A stretch of DNA of 64,000 nucleotides from Sternotherus odoratus (taxonomy: Eukaryota; Chordata; Testudines; Kinosternidae), in the NCBI GenBank assembly GCA_032164245.1, contig JAVMKO010000003.1, forward strand, positions 33,355,390 through 33,419,389. The letters are read 5' to 3'. Shown one piece after another: positions 31,313 through 45,403 of this stretch. Numbering within the stretch: the first letter of the stretch is position 1; each line of letters starts with the position of its first letter. The notes beneath the pieces were generated by a model. The model was given only the letters and a program-made list of their open reading frames with translations. It made no database searches and was not told the origin of the DNA. The position numbers and the translations under genes are program-made.

Positions 31313-33656
31313 CAACAAGATGAGACAAGAAGGAAATAGCTACCTATCAGACTTTTGTTTTAAATGGCATCTGTTTGAAGCTACTCACAATTTTGGTCAA
31401 AGGTACATAATAAATGCAATGTATCATGTGGTTCTGAAATCAAGCATTTGCTTTATCTGTAAGTGACAGCAACAAAGGACAGAAACAGGATAGAGGAAAA
31501 AAAAGAAAAGATCAGAACCAGAGGAGCAAATTTAAAAGTAAAACTCCACAGTAATAGTAAAGATATTCTAATCATTACATTTAATTACAAAGAAGAGTAA
31601 ATCACACACAAAGAAGTGTTTTTAAAGTGTCATGGAACAAAAAAGAATGATCAAAGCGGAAGCTGTTAACTTGACAGTTTGATAACACAGAAAAGGACTA
31701 AAAGAATTAGCTTAACCATGTGAAAGCATTTGAATTAAAATGAGAGTGACAAATTCTGCTTAAATGCAGAGGAAAATGAATTGACCGCAAAACCGTGCTC
31801 ATTACATGTACTCTTCGGACCAATATGCAACTTTTCAAATTATATCTTTGGATGGGCTTTGTGCTTGAATAAGTGCAGAAAATGGATAAAATCTCACGAG
31901 GACTTTCTGGAACCTTCAATTTGTACCATCTTTGCTCTCCCCACAGATTCTGCCAGAGGAAAGGCAGGTATAAATTCTTGCAAAAACTGCATGCCAGCAA
32001 GTGAAGGCTGCTGAGATGATATTCTTCCTGAACTGTATTGGATGTCACCAGGCCCAAAATGGAAATCTCTGGATATCAATAAAAGAAGGGAATCAAGCCC
32101 AGCTGCCTTTTGTTTCTGCCTTCCTCATTTTCAGGTTGTTGGGTTTTTTCCCAAGCCTTTTATAATGCCAGATTTCTTTATTAATATATTAATTAATGCA
32201 TGAGGGAAATCATAATTAGGAGAGTTATATTACTTCTTCACACATTCTAAGATGTGCACAATAAAAGCACACTTATTGCAAAGCTCATAAACTCCAGGGG
32301 AGTAGAGGTCTCTCCAGCTCATCTCTTGCAAAGTGAAACAGGACTGCAGGACTTTCTATGACTCGTGTTGTCTGAATACAGCCATTTTTCATCTGCACAT
32401 GTCCACTGTAAATCTGGGGCAATGCCTGATTAGCAATCTAGTAAACTTTTTTATTTTAGCATGTTTCCCATTATGCTGATGTTTTAGGCTATACAGGAAA
32501 CAGCCTGTCAATTTTAACCTTAAATGCCACCAAAGCCACATGCACACCATGCTTTGGATGGAGAGTCTTTTCTCCATTTAGCAACCTTCTGAACATAGTG
32601 GTATGGCATGTGGGTGCATTCCTTTCTTTCTGAATCTGTCAAGAAGGATTGTTAAAAGGACTACAAACTGAAGATTATCCCACAGTGTGATAATTTAATT
32701 AAATTACAGAGCCATCCAGCCTTCTTCCCAACTATACTGATTGGGCTGAGAAGAAAGATCCTCTCTCTAACTCACAACAGCAATGGAACATCTACTTCTA
32801 TTTCACATTGGGTGAGCAGGGAAGGGCTCCCTCTCTTCAGCCCTTGAGGACAGACAGTCCTTGAAGACAAACTTGGGTGGGGGGAACCTTGCAATGGAAT
32901 CATACATCTCACTCCCACCCACTTGACTGGAGCCAAACACAGGGGCTACTACAACTCTGGCACTAAAGTAATTTCTTCTCCTTAAAGAAGAAAATTGATA
33001 GTGGTAATGTGTGAGCAGCAGTCAGTTTATTTACGTAGTCATCACACCCATTTTTACAGCTGTTGACCAAGGAAAGGCTTTCCTGCCTTATTTATCCCTA
33101 TCCCCTGTGCATTCTGTGTGATTTTTTTCATTGGTTTTAATTACGGTGCCTAAACACGTGAGATTTGCTTTTTTTTTTACACAATACAGTTACCAGTGGG
33201 AAAACAAACAAACCTTCTGTTAAAATAGGCCCTATTCTTCTTATATGCCAGTAGAAGTCATTACACACACAGAAAAAGAAAATAAAGTTCAATTATCAAA
33301 GTAGAGTAGTAATTGATCCAGAACAAGCTTTTAAGATTTAATATCTTAATTGCATTATTTGATCAAAGACAGATTTCCCTGGGAGAATAATTTGATCATA
33401 TGAGAAATTACACACAGCATTTTGGATTTCTCCATCATATGTAGTTTGCTATGATAAGGATGTGAAGATCTTGTGCTTCAATTTGGAAGAAGTGTGTCCA
33501 TGCACAAAAGGCCACGATACTGTTGCTACTGAACTGTTCCAGTAATGTTCCAAACTTGCAAAATTACTCCCATCAAATGTATCACCTCCAGAAACTCTGC
33601 ACTTTATGTTCAAGTCTAAATACCATGACATTATCCTTACTATAATGTGTATGTAG
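31313..33656. other. Non-coding DNA
   Basis: Nothing recognised. Frames at 31707-32057, 31781-32014 and 32389-32577 lack domains. Confidence 0.6.
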
Positions 33657-33658
33657 TA

Positions 33659-34741
33659 CAGTAAAACCTCGATATAACGGACTAATTCGGGCGAGGGGGT
33701 GTCCGTTAAAGCCGAAAGTCCGTTATATAATAAAGTAGGTTTTCCAAATGCTTATGTTAAAAAATTGACAAATTAGTTAGTTTACCTGTTTTTATTTATG
33801 TAGACACATTTGTGTAATTAAAATTAAGTATGTATGAAAAGTTTAATTTCACAGAAAAGTTTTCTATACAGTAGACTCTCGATTATAATCCCGGTTCATA
33901 AAATCCCGGATAATCACGCGTCTACTGGGGGTTCGCCGGCCGCCGTGGAGGTGGGGGTGGTGGTGGTGGTCCCACCACCTGCCCCAGTCAGCTCTCCTGC
34001 TAGCCTGGGTGTAGGAACCCCAGGCTGGCAGCGGGCTGAGACCCTGGCTGGCAGGAGCCTGGGGGGAATCCCAAAGCGGTGGCAGGTTGAGTGCTCAGTC
34101 CGCCGCCTCTTTGGGACCTCTCCCCAGGCTTCTGCCGCCTGCCCCAGGCAGCTCCCGCTGCCAGCCTGGGTGTAGGGAACCCAGGCTGGCAGCAGGAGCT
34201 CAGACCCCGGCTAGCAGGAGCCTGCGGGGAAACTCTAAAGCGGCAGTGGGGCAGGTGGCAGGAGCCTGGGGAGAGAGCCCAAAGCGGTGGCGGGCTCAGC
34301 ACTCAGCCTGCTGGCGCTTTGGGCTTTCCCCCCCCAGGCTCCTGCCAGCCGGGTCTCTGCCCGCTGCCAGCCTGGGTTTCCTATACCCAGGCTGGAAGCA
34401 GGCTGAGACATCAGCTCGTAAGGGGCCAGTGGGAGAAGCCCTAAAGCAGCAGCAGGCTAAGGCTGAGCCTGCCGCCACTTTGGGGCTTCCCCTACTGACC
34501 TGTTTAGACATCCCGGTTAATCCGCAGCCCCGTTAACCCGCACCCGGATAATCGGGAGTCTACTGTAACAGTGAATTAATAACAAAAAATAACCTGTTAA
34601 TTTAATTATAAGCAAATCTTGGTTAAAAGCATTTTAAAATTAACAGGGTGTTAATTTTCACACATGACATAAGGACCGGAAATTTTGTTCATTAAATCCG
34701 AAGTCCGTTAAATCGAGGTTCGCAAAATTGAGGGTTTACTG
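33659..34741 (+). mobile_element. Tigger/pogo-like element, split by a nested insertion
   Basis: Termini cagtaaaacctcgatataac and, at the far end, the inverse of cagtaaaccctcaatttt, with TA on both sides (33657-33658, 34742-34743). Without the nested element it is about 384 bp and has no coding capacity. Repeats of gtccgtta occur near both ends. Confidence 0.8.
33869..34565 (+). mobile_element. Nested Tigger-like element with GC-rich core
   Basis: 697 bp with termini cagtagactctcgattat and ataatcgggagtctactg, flanked by TA (33867-33868, 34566-34567). The core (33950-34500) is an array of imperfect units built on caggctggcagcgggctgag and ggagcctgggggga in both orientations, which opens false frames on both strands. 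Confidence 0.8.
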
Positions 34742-34743
34742 TA

Positions 34744-37700
34744 CTGGAAAGCCCTATCACTTTACATATAATGGAAGCTTCAGAAAACATAAGTACTCTA
34801 TTAATATAAATATGTTTACATTTGAGCCAGAAGACACTGTCATTTCATCCAACTAAATAAAACAATGCCACTGCAATTTACTTTTCTCTGAATATTGCAG
34901 TGAGCAAGCAGAATGCAAGATACTGTAATATGCAGTGCAAAATGCCCTTGGTAATCTTAGATGATCATCTGAAAAAAATTAATTTTGCCCTTACATAGTT
35001 TCACACAGATCCCTTATAGTTTACTCGGTCAATCTTTGCCCTTGCAAACATAGTAATAATTTAATTAAAATAATTTGTATCTTTGATTTTTTATGTCTTT
35101 TTGTTTTTTAATTGTGAACTCTCTGGGATAGGATGGTCATTTACTACATATCTGTACAGTACTTAATATTCCCAAATAAAAGAGAATGACAGAAGAAAAT
35201 AAGTAAGTAAGTAAATAAATAAGAATAAATAAATGAACAGTTTTTTTTCTATGCTTAAATTATTTCACTTTAAGATGCCTGAACACTAAAATGAGACCAT
35301 TTTGGGGACATAGAAAGAATTTTTTTTTGGGGGGGGGTTAATATTTTGGATAAATATGTGAATTTTAAAACTAGTCACCATAATAAGAAAAAGCACTGGG
35401 GAAAAAAAGATATGGTACAGAACGCAATACAAAATTTGTGTTACCTGAATAGCTCTATGTCAACACTATTGCAATTAATCTAATAAATTAAGATTTAAAC
35501 AAAATATTGTGATTTTTTGGTTGTTAAGGTTTGCAGTTTTAATAGATTGATTATCCACATGTGACTTTAAGGATTATCTTGAAGATAAAAAACATTCTTG
35601 CATGAAATCATGACCTTTTAAATAACAATAATAATAAAAATCCCACTCCATGAACTGAATGAATCCATTAAAGACATCATTTTTGTGCTCTGAGATCTGA
35701 AAACCATGCAATCCTTTTTCAACCAGCCTTCTTACAGCTTTCTGTGTTAGACAGGAAGACAGGACAGAAATACATTGGGTTGAAGAGGCTCAAGACTAAA
35801 CAGGTGTGATCTTCTAGGACTAGAAACGACAGCTGGGTTCTACTGATAATATTAGAATTGTCCCTTCTCTATAAAGTTATAAGTGTAATGTTTCTATTCC
35901 TATCTTCACAATGCACCAAGACATCAGACTTTTAAGGCTATGCCATTTTTTATGCATGGAAGAGCTATCACTGGGTCAGGGCTAAACCAGATTGGTGTGA
36001 TTTTGGAGGAGATTTTACATTTGATAGGTGAAAAAGAGAAAGAACAAATGTTTATCCCATGTGGGTATTCAATGGTGCTCTGAGATTGGGAACGTTAGAA
36101 TAAACCTAAATGGAGGTAGTTTATTCAGCAGATAATTTGTCCACATAGGTTTTAGATGTATTGCATCCTCACACACACACACACACACACACTTAAGTAT
36201 CAGTGCATGCTTCCATGTTTCCGACTGAGGCTATATGCAGTGAGTTTTTAAGCTTGCCAAAACTATTTCTTTGGGATTCCAGAAAAAAAATATCAAGAAC
36301 GAATACTATTCAGTTTTCATGATAATGAAAGAAATAAACACAGCCTCTGAAAGAAATAAACATTTTACCATAAGTGCTTGACCTATCTATAGTATAGAAC
36401 TTCTATTTAACTGCTTCTGAATCATCTGAAAGGGCACTACAAAATCTCTGGTGAACAATAAAATACTAATTTTAGGGTCTTTAAACTGTGTTTGTAGTTT
36501 TCAGTCAAAACTTTAATTTAATTTTTTTTTTCTTTTTCTAGTGAGTCATATATCACGAGGGCACAGTACAGAAAACTGTTGTATCTAATGCAAATCAAAG
36601 AGACCAGGAGTAAGTAACTAATGCATGAAAGAGAACACCAGAGGGAGCAACAGAAAGATTGCCAGAAGAGAGGAAGCAAGATGGTAAGAGATGTTACATT
36701 TTGTAATCTTAAGAACTAGTTTAGTTCCAAGTGTACACCAGGTTGCTCTTTCATTTCATGCTGAATACAAGTGTTCTAAGCCAAGAATGGTAGTAGCTAA
36801 GATACAATGTGAGCTACATCCCATTCTTTTCCACTTCAAAACTTGAGAACATTTAAATGTTAAACATTTAAACGTTAAACAATGCTAACAAACATTCACT
36901 GTAATCAAAGAAGTTAAAAAAAATAAAAACATCTCTATTCTCACCCACCAGAATGTATCCAGGATGGGTTCTTTACCTAAATGCAATTTTGATATCTATT
37001 ATCTGGTAAGTCTAAAAATGTTTTTAAAAAAATTAGATTGTTGTTGTTATGCCTAAACGGTCATAGAAATGTTTTAGGTGATTCTCTATGAAACAAGCTT
37101 CTATTCTTTGTCTTGTTTTTAAATTTTATATTATAGTTCATGGATACTATTAAGAGGAGTATACAAACTATCAGTAATGTGCATTTAATAGGCAAAGGCA
37201 AAAGCAAACTTCCAGAAGAGAACCGCAACATCACCTGGTTCATTCTGCATTGCTGATCCTATCTTTTCTCTGTTTACATTTATTACAATCGTATGAAATA
37301 TTCCCACTGGCCTTTGACAATGTGGTACTACCTATGACTATCTGGTTAAGTCATAGCCTAAAAACTCTTGTTAGCCCTGCTCAAATTCATTAGAAAGATT
37401 ATGTCACTGAGCACACAAAACTTTGAGGTTTCCCCAGATAAGCAGCCCCTACTTATTGTTTAGAACAAGGCATTTGCACTGTCTTGGAGCCTGTTCACTC
37501 ACATTCAAAACAGGTGTTTTGGAACAGTGATAACATTTACCGATTCAAATAGTAGAGATGTAATGCTGAGATGATTACTGCAGGGGGAAGAAAAGGGGGG
37601 TGCTGGCTAACCTTACAGCCCATCAGAAACATTTTTTTCCAATGGGGACAGGGAGGTGGGAAATAACATATAATGAAATGCTAAGCTAGGTTTCATGGCC

Positions 37701-39944
37701 AATGGGAATACTGGAGAAAAGAGCCAACAAGAAACAAGAGTCAAAGTCTATTCAAAGCAAGGTATAAATGTTAGTTTACTGTCAGTCACCTCCTGTGGAA
37801 AATGCTGCAAAACTTATGTAGTCATGCACCAGAAGAGTATCAGAAATATAGCCAAAGTTATGAGTGTGAAAAGCTGATAATCCAGTGACCATATATTATT
37901 TCATTGAAGACAAGAGTGAAAACATATGCAGCTGAATAAAATGTATTGTTTTTTCAAGATAGGTTTTCTGTTTGTTTTTAGGGTTATGGGTAAATTTTTT
38001 CAAACACGACAAAGTGACCTAGGAACCCAAGTCACATTTTCAAAAGTGACTTAGGCCTTTAGGAGCCTACATTGAAAGTTAGTGGATATCAGGCTTCTAA
38101 GTATATAACACTTTCTTGAAAAAGGGACTTTGGAACCTAATTCACTCGTGCTCTTTTGAAAATTATATCTTTTCTCTCTCTTTCTCTCTTTGATTAACAA
38201 AAGCAGAACATGCACAAATAAAAACATTTTTTTGTGTCTTCCACATTTGGGAGTTGTTTTTCACTGTTAAAGATGAAGAAAACTGATCATTTGGTGACAT
38301 ATCCCTCAACTTCCCTATAAGGCCATTTGTATATATCTTCATGTAATTCCATTTTATTATTCTCCCTTTCTCCTCCCTCTTGTTCTTTATGACCCTTAAA
38401 TACTTGCAAAATAGTTAACATATTCCCTCTTTAGTCATCATTGAGCTATGCTATCAATATTTAAAAAGATTATAATCTGAAACCCATGGCAGTTGTGAGA
38501 GTGGTGACACCATTAAAAATATACATTAAAAATACCAAGGTGTATTTTCACTGTGCACTGACTGTGCTCCACTTATTAGCATATAGCAGAATGAGATGGG
38601 GAGCTAGGGCAGATTTAGACATCTAACAGAAGGCAAGGAATGGTGTTCTTCAAGGTGCAAGAATGGAATGGTAAAGACTCCTTTGTGCACCTACATATGG
38701 CTAGCAATGATCTTGTCCTTCACTCTTTGTTTTTTGTTTCCCTATGTTTTTTTTTAAAAACAACTTTCCTTTTTCAGTAACAAATCCCTCCAGCCACTTA
38801 ATCATTATTATTGGTATTTATGATATCCTTTCAATTTCTCCACGTCTTTTGAGAACAATTAACTGAAAACTCAACATATTATTCTATCCACTCATATCCT
38901 TTAGAGTGAAATTAATACCTATCTGTTCCATGTCAGAATGAAGCCCATAATAACATGGACTTTTATGTCTCTTTATTATACTTCAAATTGATGTCTAATT
39001 TGTCGTCACTACATCTTTTTGCATTGCTAATTTCCAAATATGTCTTATTAAATTTGTATTCCACAAAGCATTATCATTAGCTAAACAGCATGTGGAAGTA
39101 TGTACTGGCACTCTTCTGCTACGCCTATTTCTGTAGATACTTTATTCTCCAGTGCCACAGGAGGTTCAGCCGAAAGCAGAGAGCCAACAAAGCACTTAGT
39201 ATTCCACCTGCTTTCTTCCTGTTGAGAAAGTACATGACTGCAGCAAAAAAAAGGCGAGGGCTTGCCTATCCCTGGTCAATTCCCAGCTATGGTTTCAGCC
39301 CCATTAGGACAGTGGTAGATAATGACCTATAAGCTATTATAACTTATAGTAGAGAAGTGGCCCTGAACATAGCCTTAAGTTCAGGGGAGTATAGAGGTGA
39401 CCTCCATACCATCTTTACCTCTCATCCTTCCCACCTGTGCAGCATATTTTTCTGCTGAAACTGATGATCTGGTCCTATATTTACGCACTTTTCCCTGTTG
39501 TCTTTTTACATATAAAACAATGCTCTTGCTTAGCAGTGCACCAAAGTGAGTTAATTAAATTAGACACTGACACTAATTTTTGATGTAAATACCTGGAGGC
39601 TTGTATTTGCATTGGTGCCAGATACCAAATCTGCAGCATTCCCGTGGTGAACTGAAAAGAGTCATGACGATTTTTTTTAAAGTACTGATGCTTTTAGAAT
39701 CAGTTAGCGTTTTTGCTCCAAATACTATCCCATTTGCATCACTGTTAAGAATTCTTCACTGATCATTTGCCTACCCATTATCAATTGTCAGTTTTGTTCA
39801 GGCATCATACTAGAAGTGGTGGAAGGATTTGAAAGAAATGAAAATGGCTTAGTAATTTTACTGACTAGTTAAATGAGAGTTTCCATGAATAAGGGGTGAA
39901 CCAGGGAATTTTAAAACTCTCATTAAAATTGAATTAAAAAAATT
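34744..39944. other. AT-rich non-coding DNA
   Basis: No gene seen. It holds an (AAGT/AAAT)n stretch at 35201-35237, a (CA)n run at 36169-36193 and, at 38000-38160, a fragment with caaaagtgacttaggcc that resembles the repeat at 23745-24420. Confidence 0.6.
36169..36193 (+). repeat. (CA)n microsatellite
   Basis: About twelve consecutive ca units. Confidence 0.9.
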
Positions 39945-40609
39945 CAGTCATAAAATGTAAAAATTACATATTTTGATTTTTTTGGATTTTGGGGATTTTG
40001 GGGATTTTTGGGGATTTGGGGGATTTTTTGGGATTTTTTGGGATTTTTTCTCTCACCAAACAAACAATTTAGCAAAATCAGAACAAATTCACCAGGCCTA
40101 AGCACGACCCCCCTTAGGGGGCTGGGCAGGGGGCGGGCTGGGGGGGGTGCCAGCAGCCCCCCGGAGCAGAGGCTGGGCTCTGGGCTCGAGGGGGGGGCTG
40201 AGCTGTGGGTGGTATAGGGGTGCCAGACCCCGGGGCAGGGGCCAGGCTCAGGGGAGGGTGCCAGCAACCCCACGGGACAGGGGACAGGGCCCAGGGTGCC
40301 TCCGGCAGCCCGCTGCGGCAGAGCCTGGGGCTCTGGGCACCGCCGGCAGCCAACTGCTCCATGAGCCAAGGCCCAGAGCAGGGCCGCGGCAGGGTCTGGG
40401 TCTGGGTCTTGGGGCACCGCTGGCAGCCTGCCGCAGCAGGGGCTGGGTCCAGGGCTCAGGGCGCCGCCGGCAGCCCGCCGCGGCATGGGCCAGGTCGGGG
40501 CACAACTAGCAGGGGTCGGGGCCGGCTGCCAGCAGCAGGGACTCGCAACCCCCACATAATCAGGTCGTGACTCCTCGAGGGGTCCCGACCCCCACTTTGA
40601 GAACCAGTG
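39945..40609 (-). mobile_element. hAT-type element with a GC-rich array
   Basis: The right end, cactttgagaaccagtg, is the inverse of the common hAT terminus cactggttctcaaagtg, preceded by gaggggtcccgaccccc. The middle (40100-40520) is an array of GC-rich units such as ccggcagcccgccgcggca with gggctctgggc spacers. The left part (39978-40050) is ggattttt/ggggattt repeats. No matching left terminus was found, so the left boundary is approximate. The frame 39944-40627 on the minus strand is repeat translation. Confidence 0.55.
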
Positions 40610-43600
40610 TCCTAGACTAACAATCATTAACCCATTTATTTGTAGTAGTAGAAATTAAGGGGAGATTCTAATTTTATCTGTTTACCTATATCTTGTTAGA
40701 AGTTTTAAAATGCAATCTGATTATTGTATAGATAATTCCCTTTCATGTCTTAATGGCCCTATATTATGTATGTGGATGCTTCAGTTAACTTTAAGATCAA
40801 AGATGTAAGATACTGCAGGAACTAATAATATTTACATTGTCTTCAGCTTAATCATCTATGCTATAATGAATTGTCTCGAAAGATTGAATGGCTAATTGTC
40901 TTATGATAATGAATACAACTAGTTTACCTGTTGTATGCATATGAAATAGAAGATTAGCTTCAAAGCAACAATCTGCACTACCTATTCCTCATTGCGGAAA
41001 GGTCCTGCTGTCAAGAGGCTTATCAAACTTGCTAGAAGACCCAAAAAAAAGGCCCCAGGTTTGATCCTTTTTACCTCAGGTATGCTTAAACTTCAGGGAA
41101 AGTATAAGTCATAAAACCGAGATCTTTCCAATAATGATTTGGAATAACCTGAAATACTCATGGAAGAACCTGAAGAAGAACCTGAACAAACTGCATCTGA
41201 ACTATAACCTTTTAAATTGATTCCAGAACGACTTTTACAAATAAGCAGCCTCATCATCTCTGTGATGAAACTGACCTAAGGACTTTTCACATATGTATAT
41301 TGACCTCTTAACTGCTGCAACTCTAATCTTTATTATTCCTTTTAATATTAAAATATTTAGTTTTAGTTACTTAAACATTGGTATTAATGTGATTTTAGGT
41401 AATATCTGAGACTCATGTCGAACTGGAGATCAGTGTCCAGTCCTTTTGGACTAGTGGACCTAACATATGGTGAATCTGGTTTTCAGTAGCCACTCACTAT
41501 ATTAGACTTGGCTGTTTTAGATGGGAATCAAAGGCTGGGATGCTTAAAGGGGACTGTATCTGGCTTCTTGGTAACCAGTGTGTTACTACAGAAATTGTTT
41601 AGTACTGGCTTGGTAAATCTAATTATATAATAAACCACCGGTTTGGGGGATGATCTGCCCTATTTCTTGCAGTTTTCCCTCAGTAAACATTCTCAATGTG
41701 GCCCATCCAGGCACACATGGATAATTCCTTGGGTTACCATAACTGTATAATTCTATTAATGATAGTGAGCATGTTTTGGTTTTGTATTTGGAACAGAATC
41801 TGGTGATGCTTACAATAATTATTTCCTCTAGCATGCCAGGATGTCATGTTCATATGAATTTCTAAATAAAAATATTCATATTGAATTAGCAATTTGTTCT
41901 CTTCTAGAGGTGAAAGATTAGGGAAATTCTAACACTCAGGGCCAAAGATAGATGTCCTTATTTGGAGGAGATTTTATTATCTTCTGCGTAAAGTGGGTTA
42001 TTAGAGGAAATGATCTTCAAGAGTAGTGCTCTATTTATGAAAGTAAGTTATTGGCAGGGTCTGACTTTCAGAGGTGCTGGCTGAGTACCCATGCCTCAAA
42101 TGACTCAATAGGAGGTCCTACTAGGAACTTCCACCCGAAGCAAACACTGCTGCTGCTAATCCTTAAAGTTAGTTCTGACTCTGCCATCATATACCCCTGT
42201 CAATATTTGTTCCATTTCTATAATGACATCCAAACATTATTATGATATGGGCTTGGTAATCTTTAAAGAGAGCTGCACCATTTGTATTCAGCCTTGTAAT
42301 TATTTAAATGAAAGGCCAAATCAGAGTAGCACAATTTCCTAGCATAAAACTGCCGTAACGCAAACAGATTTGACCAGCAAAGGAATCCTCGGTTGGCACA
42401 TAGCTACTAAAGCAACTCCTTCCTCTAACCTTGAACCAAGGAAGCACTGGGGAAAATGTGCATGCAATTACGGTAACCCTGTGCTTCTGGAACAGACTCT
42501 AGATGCCACTGCCAGTCAATACAGTTTAGAACAGAGGAGGCTTCTCTAACTTATGTCAGTGAAAAGCTGACTGAGAAATGATGGGTTCATAGACGTGACC
42601 TAATGCTTTGTCCTGAGACCACCTATACTATTTGCAGCAAGCGCAGCTCTGCTAAACTACACAATCCATTCTGCAGTTAAGGTTTTTTTTGTTTTGTTTT
42701 TTAATTGTAATGGATAGTATTGGAGCCCAGGCCTCTGCTTAAAAAAATGGCTTTTCCTGTGATGCTGGCAACACTGGAGGACAATGTCAAATATTAAACT
42801 CTTGACAGCTCTGTATATTTGCAAACCCATTGTAGGGGTGGGAGGGAGACTAAGAAACAAAGGAACAAAACAAAAGCCTATGCATCAATGTTGAAAACTT
42901 AGTTTTAGACATTTCATTTTAGACATTCAGCAATGTAATACCACTGAATGAGCCTGATAACTCCTATCAAAAATATTTTGAATAAAATTAGCCTTTTGAA
43001 TTATAATGAACATTAAATTACAAGAGGTTTCTCATACGCTAGAAGAGTGTTCAAATCTAATCCACATTCCAAGATTAAATTTTCTTGTGAAGAAATTATT
43101 TACATAAATTGACTGGATTCAAAGGGTGAACATTAATGAATTTATATGTCCATTTGTATAGGTGTTGGGGTGTTTTTCAGTGTAAGCACCACTTTTTTCC
43201 TTGTATATGAGAGTTTGAATAAATGGTGAAAACCTGAATTTAGTAGATTGCAAAATGTGTATGAATATAAGTACTGTTTCTGACTGAGGAAGGTACAGAA
43301 CTTGAAATGTCTCCAAAAATGAACTGTTCAAGCGGAGGGAATGGAGTTGTGCTGTACAGTGTACACAATGAAGAGTGAGCTCCTAAGGAGAAAAGTTGGA
43401 GGTAACTATCTAACTCAAAGTAACAAAATAATTTTATGTAGGAGAATGTCTGGATTATCAATAATCTATAATGATAGAAGTATAGGCACTTTTCTTTAAA
43501 AACTCTTACCTGTACAAACAAAAGAACATTTCATAGTCTACATTTTTATATTGATTATTAGATCACTAAAAATGGAAAATTCCTCACCTCCATTATTGCC

Positions 43601-45110
43601 CAAGACTTGCTAGTAGGTGTGAGAGAGACTTGAAATAGCAGATGTCATATTTCTATGTTTAAAACAGCAATGTTTGCTCCTTTAGAGTGGTCTATATGAA
43701 ACCTTCTAAGCCTTGTACAGACAGACTCATGTTATGCTATACCACACCATCACACATTCACTTTATCTGTAGGCTGAATGCATCACCTCTCAAAAGAATA
43801 TTCACATCCTAAGAGAGCACCCAGATCATGACCTTTCTGGCGTGTAGCTTTATTGGTAACTCTCATCCTTCTCAAGTTTAGTTGTTCATAGGTTTGTTTC
43901 CATAGCCTCCTCTGTCCTAACTCCCTACTTCTCTCTTCCTAGACAGCCATTTCCAATTCATTTATATCAAGATGAAGTTAATAAGCCATTCCTATCACAA
44001 CGATTCAGCAGATCTGCAGCACTGTTATGCTGCCAGGTTTTATCCTGAGAAGACCAAAGTGCTTGCAGTGTTAGGGTCAAAGTCCTGAGTTCCAGCCCTC
44101 CTTGTGTTGCATCATCTTGTCCCATAAGCATTCAATAAATAAAACACTACCCTCCAGCTATACCATCATGCTGTGCTCATGTCAGGTCTTATGAAGTAGG
44201 AAAGGTCACCCTTAATAAAAATAGTAAAGTATCTACACTATTCATCCAAAACACTAAAGTCAGATTGGTTTTGATAATTACTTGGGCTTGTTTTGTTTGT
44301 TATAATAAACAGGACACACTTAGGCTTTGGAAGCTATTTACATTTTTGCTGTAATTCAAGGCACACAAGCAGAATTTTACATTATTACTGCATATGCTCT
44401 GAAAATGAATTTAATCTCAGACTGCTAATAGAGAAAATTTCATAATAATGAGGTATGTCTAAATTATGCCTTTGCCTGTTAGCTGACATGCATGTGTTCC
44501 ATGATGTGGAACACAGAGTATGCTGTACATACATGGGGCTAGACAGAAATAAGGTTACCTTGGGACTTTTAGCACAAATTTCATGATTTTTGTGAGAATA
44601 AAATCTAAATGTAATGCTGCAGTATCAGTTTTTGTACACAATATGCTTTGTAACACTGTGTACTGAATACAAAAATTACACAAGTGTAATTCAAAAAAGG
44701 AAAGAAGTGGAAAGAAGTCAGCCAATTTAGAAGTTATTTCTATGACTACTTGTCCCCAAGACTCCTCTCTTTTTTTAAGTAACCTGTGTGAAACAAAGAA
44801 GCCATTCATGCTGAACCAATCCTAAAATAGCTGGATCTGTAATCTGTGTTGCTGAATTATGTCGTGTTCCCCTGGTTGTTTCAGTCATTCTTCCAGGGGC
44901 CATAAAAAAATAAAAGATCCACACTATTTTAAGTGCTATGTTAAAAGTCAAATAACACCATGTAACTATTATAAGATGTAGTTTTCCCCAGGTCAACAAG
45001 AACGTCATAGGTAGCCAGTTACTTGTGCTATCTGTGAATAAAGCTTTCAAACTGTTAGGACCTCTGCCATATCTTTACACAACACTACACATCCAAGGGG
45101 AAAAAAAAAA
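40610..45110. other. AT-rich non-coding DNA
   Basis: Nothing recognised over this stretch. Confidence 0.55.
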
Positions 45111-45116
45111 CATCCC

Positions 45117-45400
45117 TCACTGTCTACATGGGGACTCTGAAGAAGTTAAGACAAAGTAACTAATGGTGTGACATTAAAGTGGATTAGTTAAAGCACATTA
45201 AACCCTGCAGGGATGCTCTCATTCTCCGAGTGGCCTTAGATCCCACTAATTGAATCCCTTTCAAAGTGTACTCAGTTGTAGTGAACTACTTTTCATTATT
45301 TTTGAATGAGCACATCAGCACAGGGGTTTAATATGCTTTAACTTCACACCATTGGTTATTTTGTCTTCACTTTCTTGAGTGTCCCTGTGTAGACAAGCCC
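45117..45400 (+). mobile_element. Palindromic Harbinger-type MITE
   Basis: The right terminus, gtgtagacaagccc, is followed by TAA. The left arm (tgtctacatggggactctga, acaaagtaactaatggtgtg) is the inverse of the right arm (cacaccattggttattttgt, gagtgtccctgtgtagaca). Arms are about 95 bp and diverged. The left terminus is decayed. Confidence 0.65.
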
Positions 45401-45403
45401 TAA

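Noticed and set aside
34000..34536. Overlapping frames of 71-149 codons on both strands
   Set aside because: All read the GC-rich array of the nested Tigger-like element; stop-poor because of composition.
39944..40627. 227-codon minus-strand open frame
   Set aside because: It is a translation of GC-rich tandem units and ggattttt repeats in a hAT-type element; Pro/Ala/Cys-rich with no domain.
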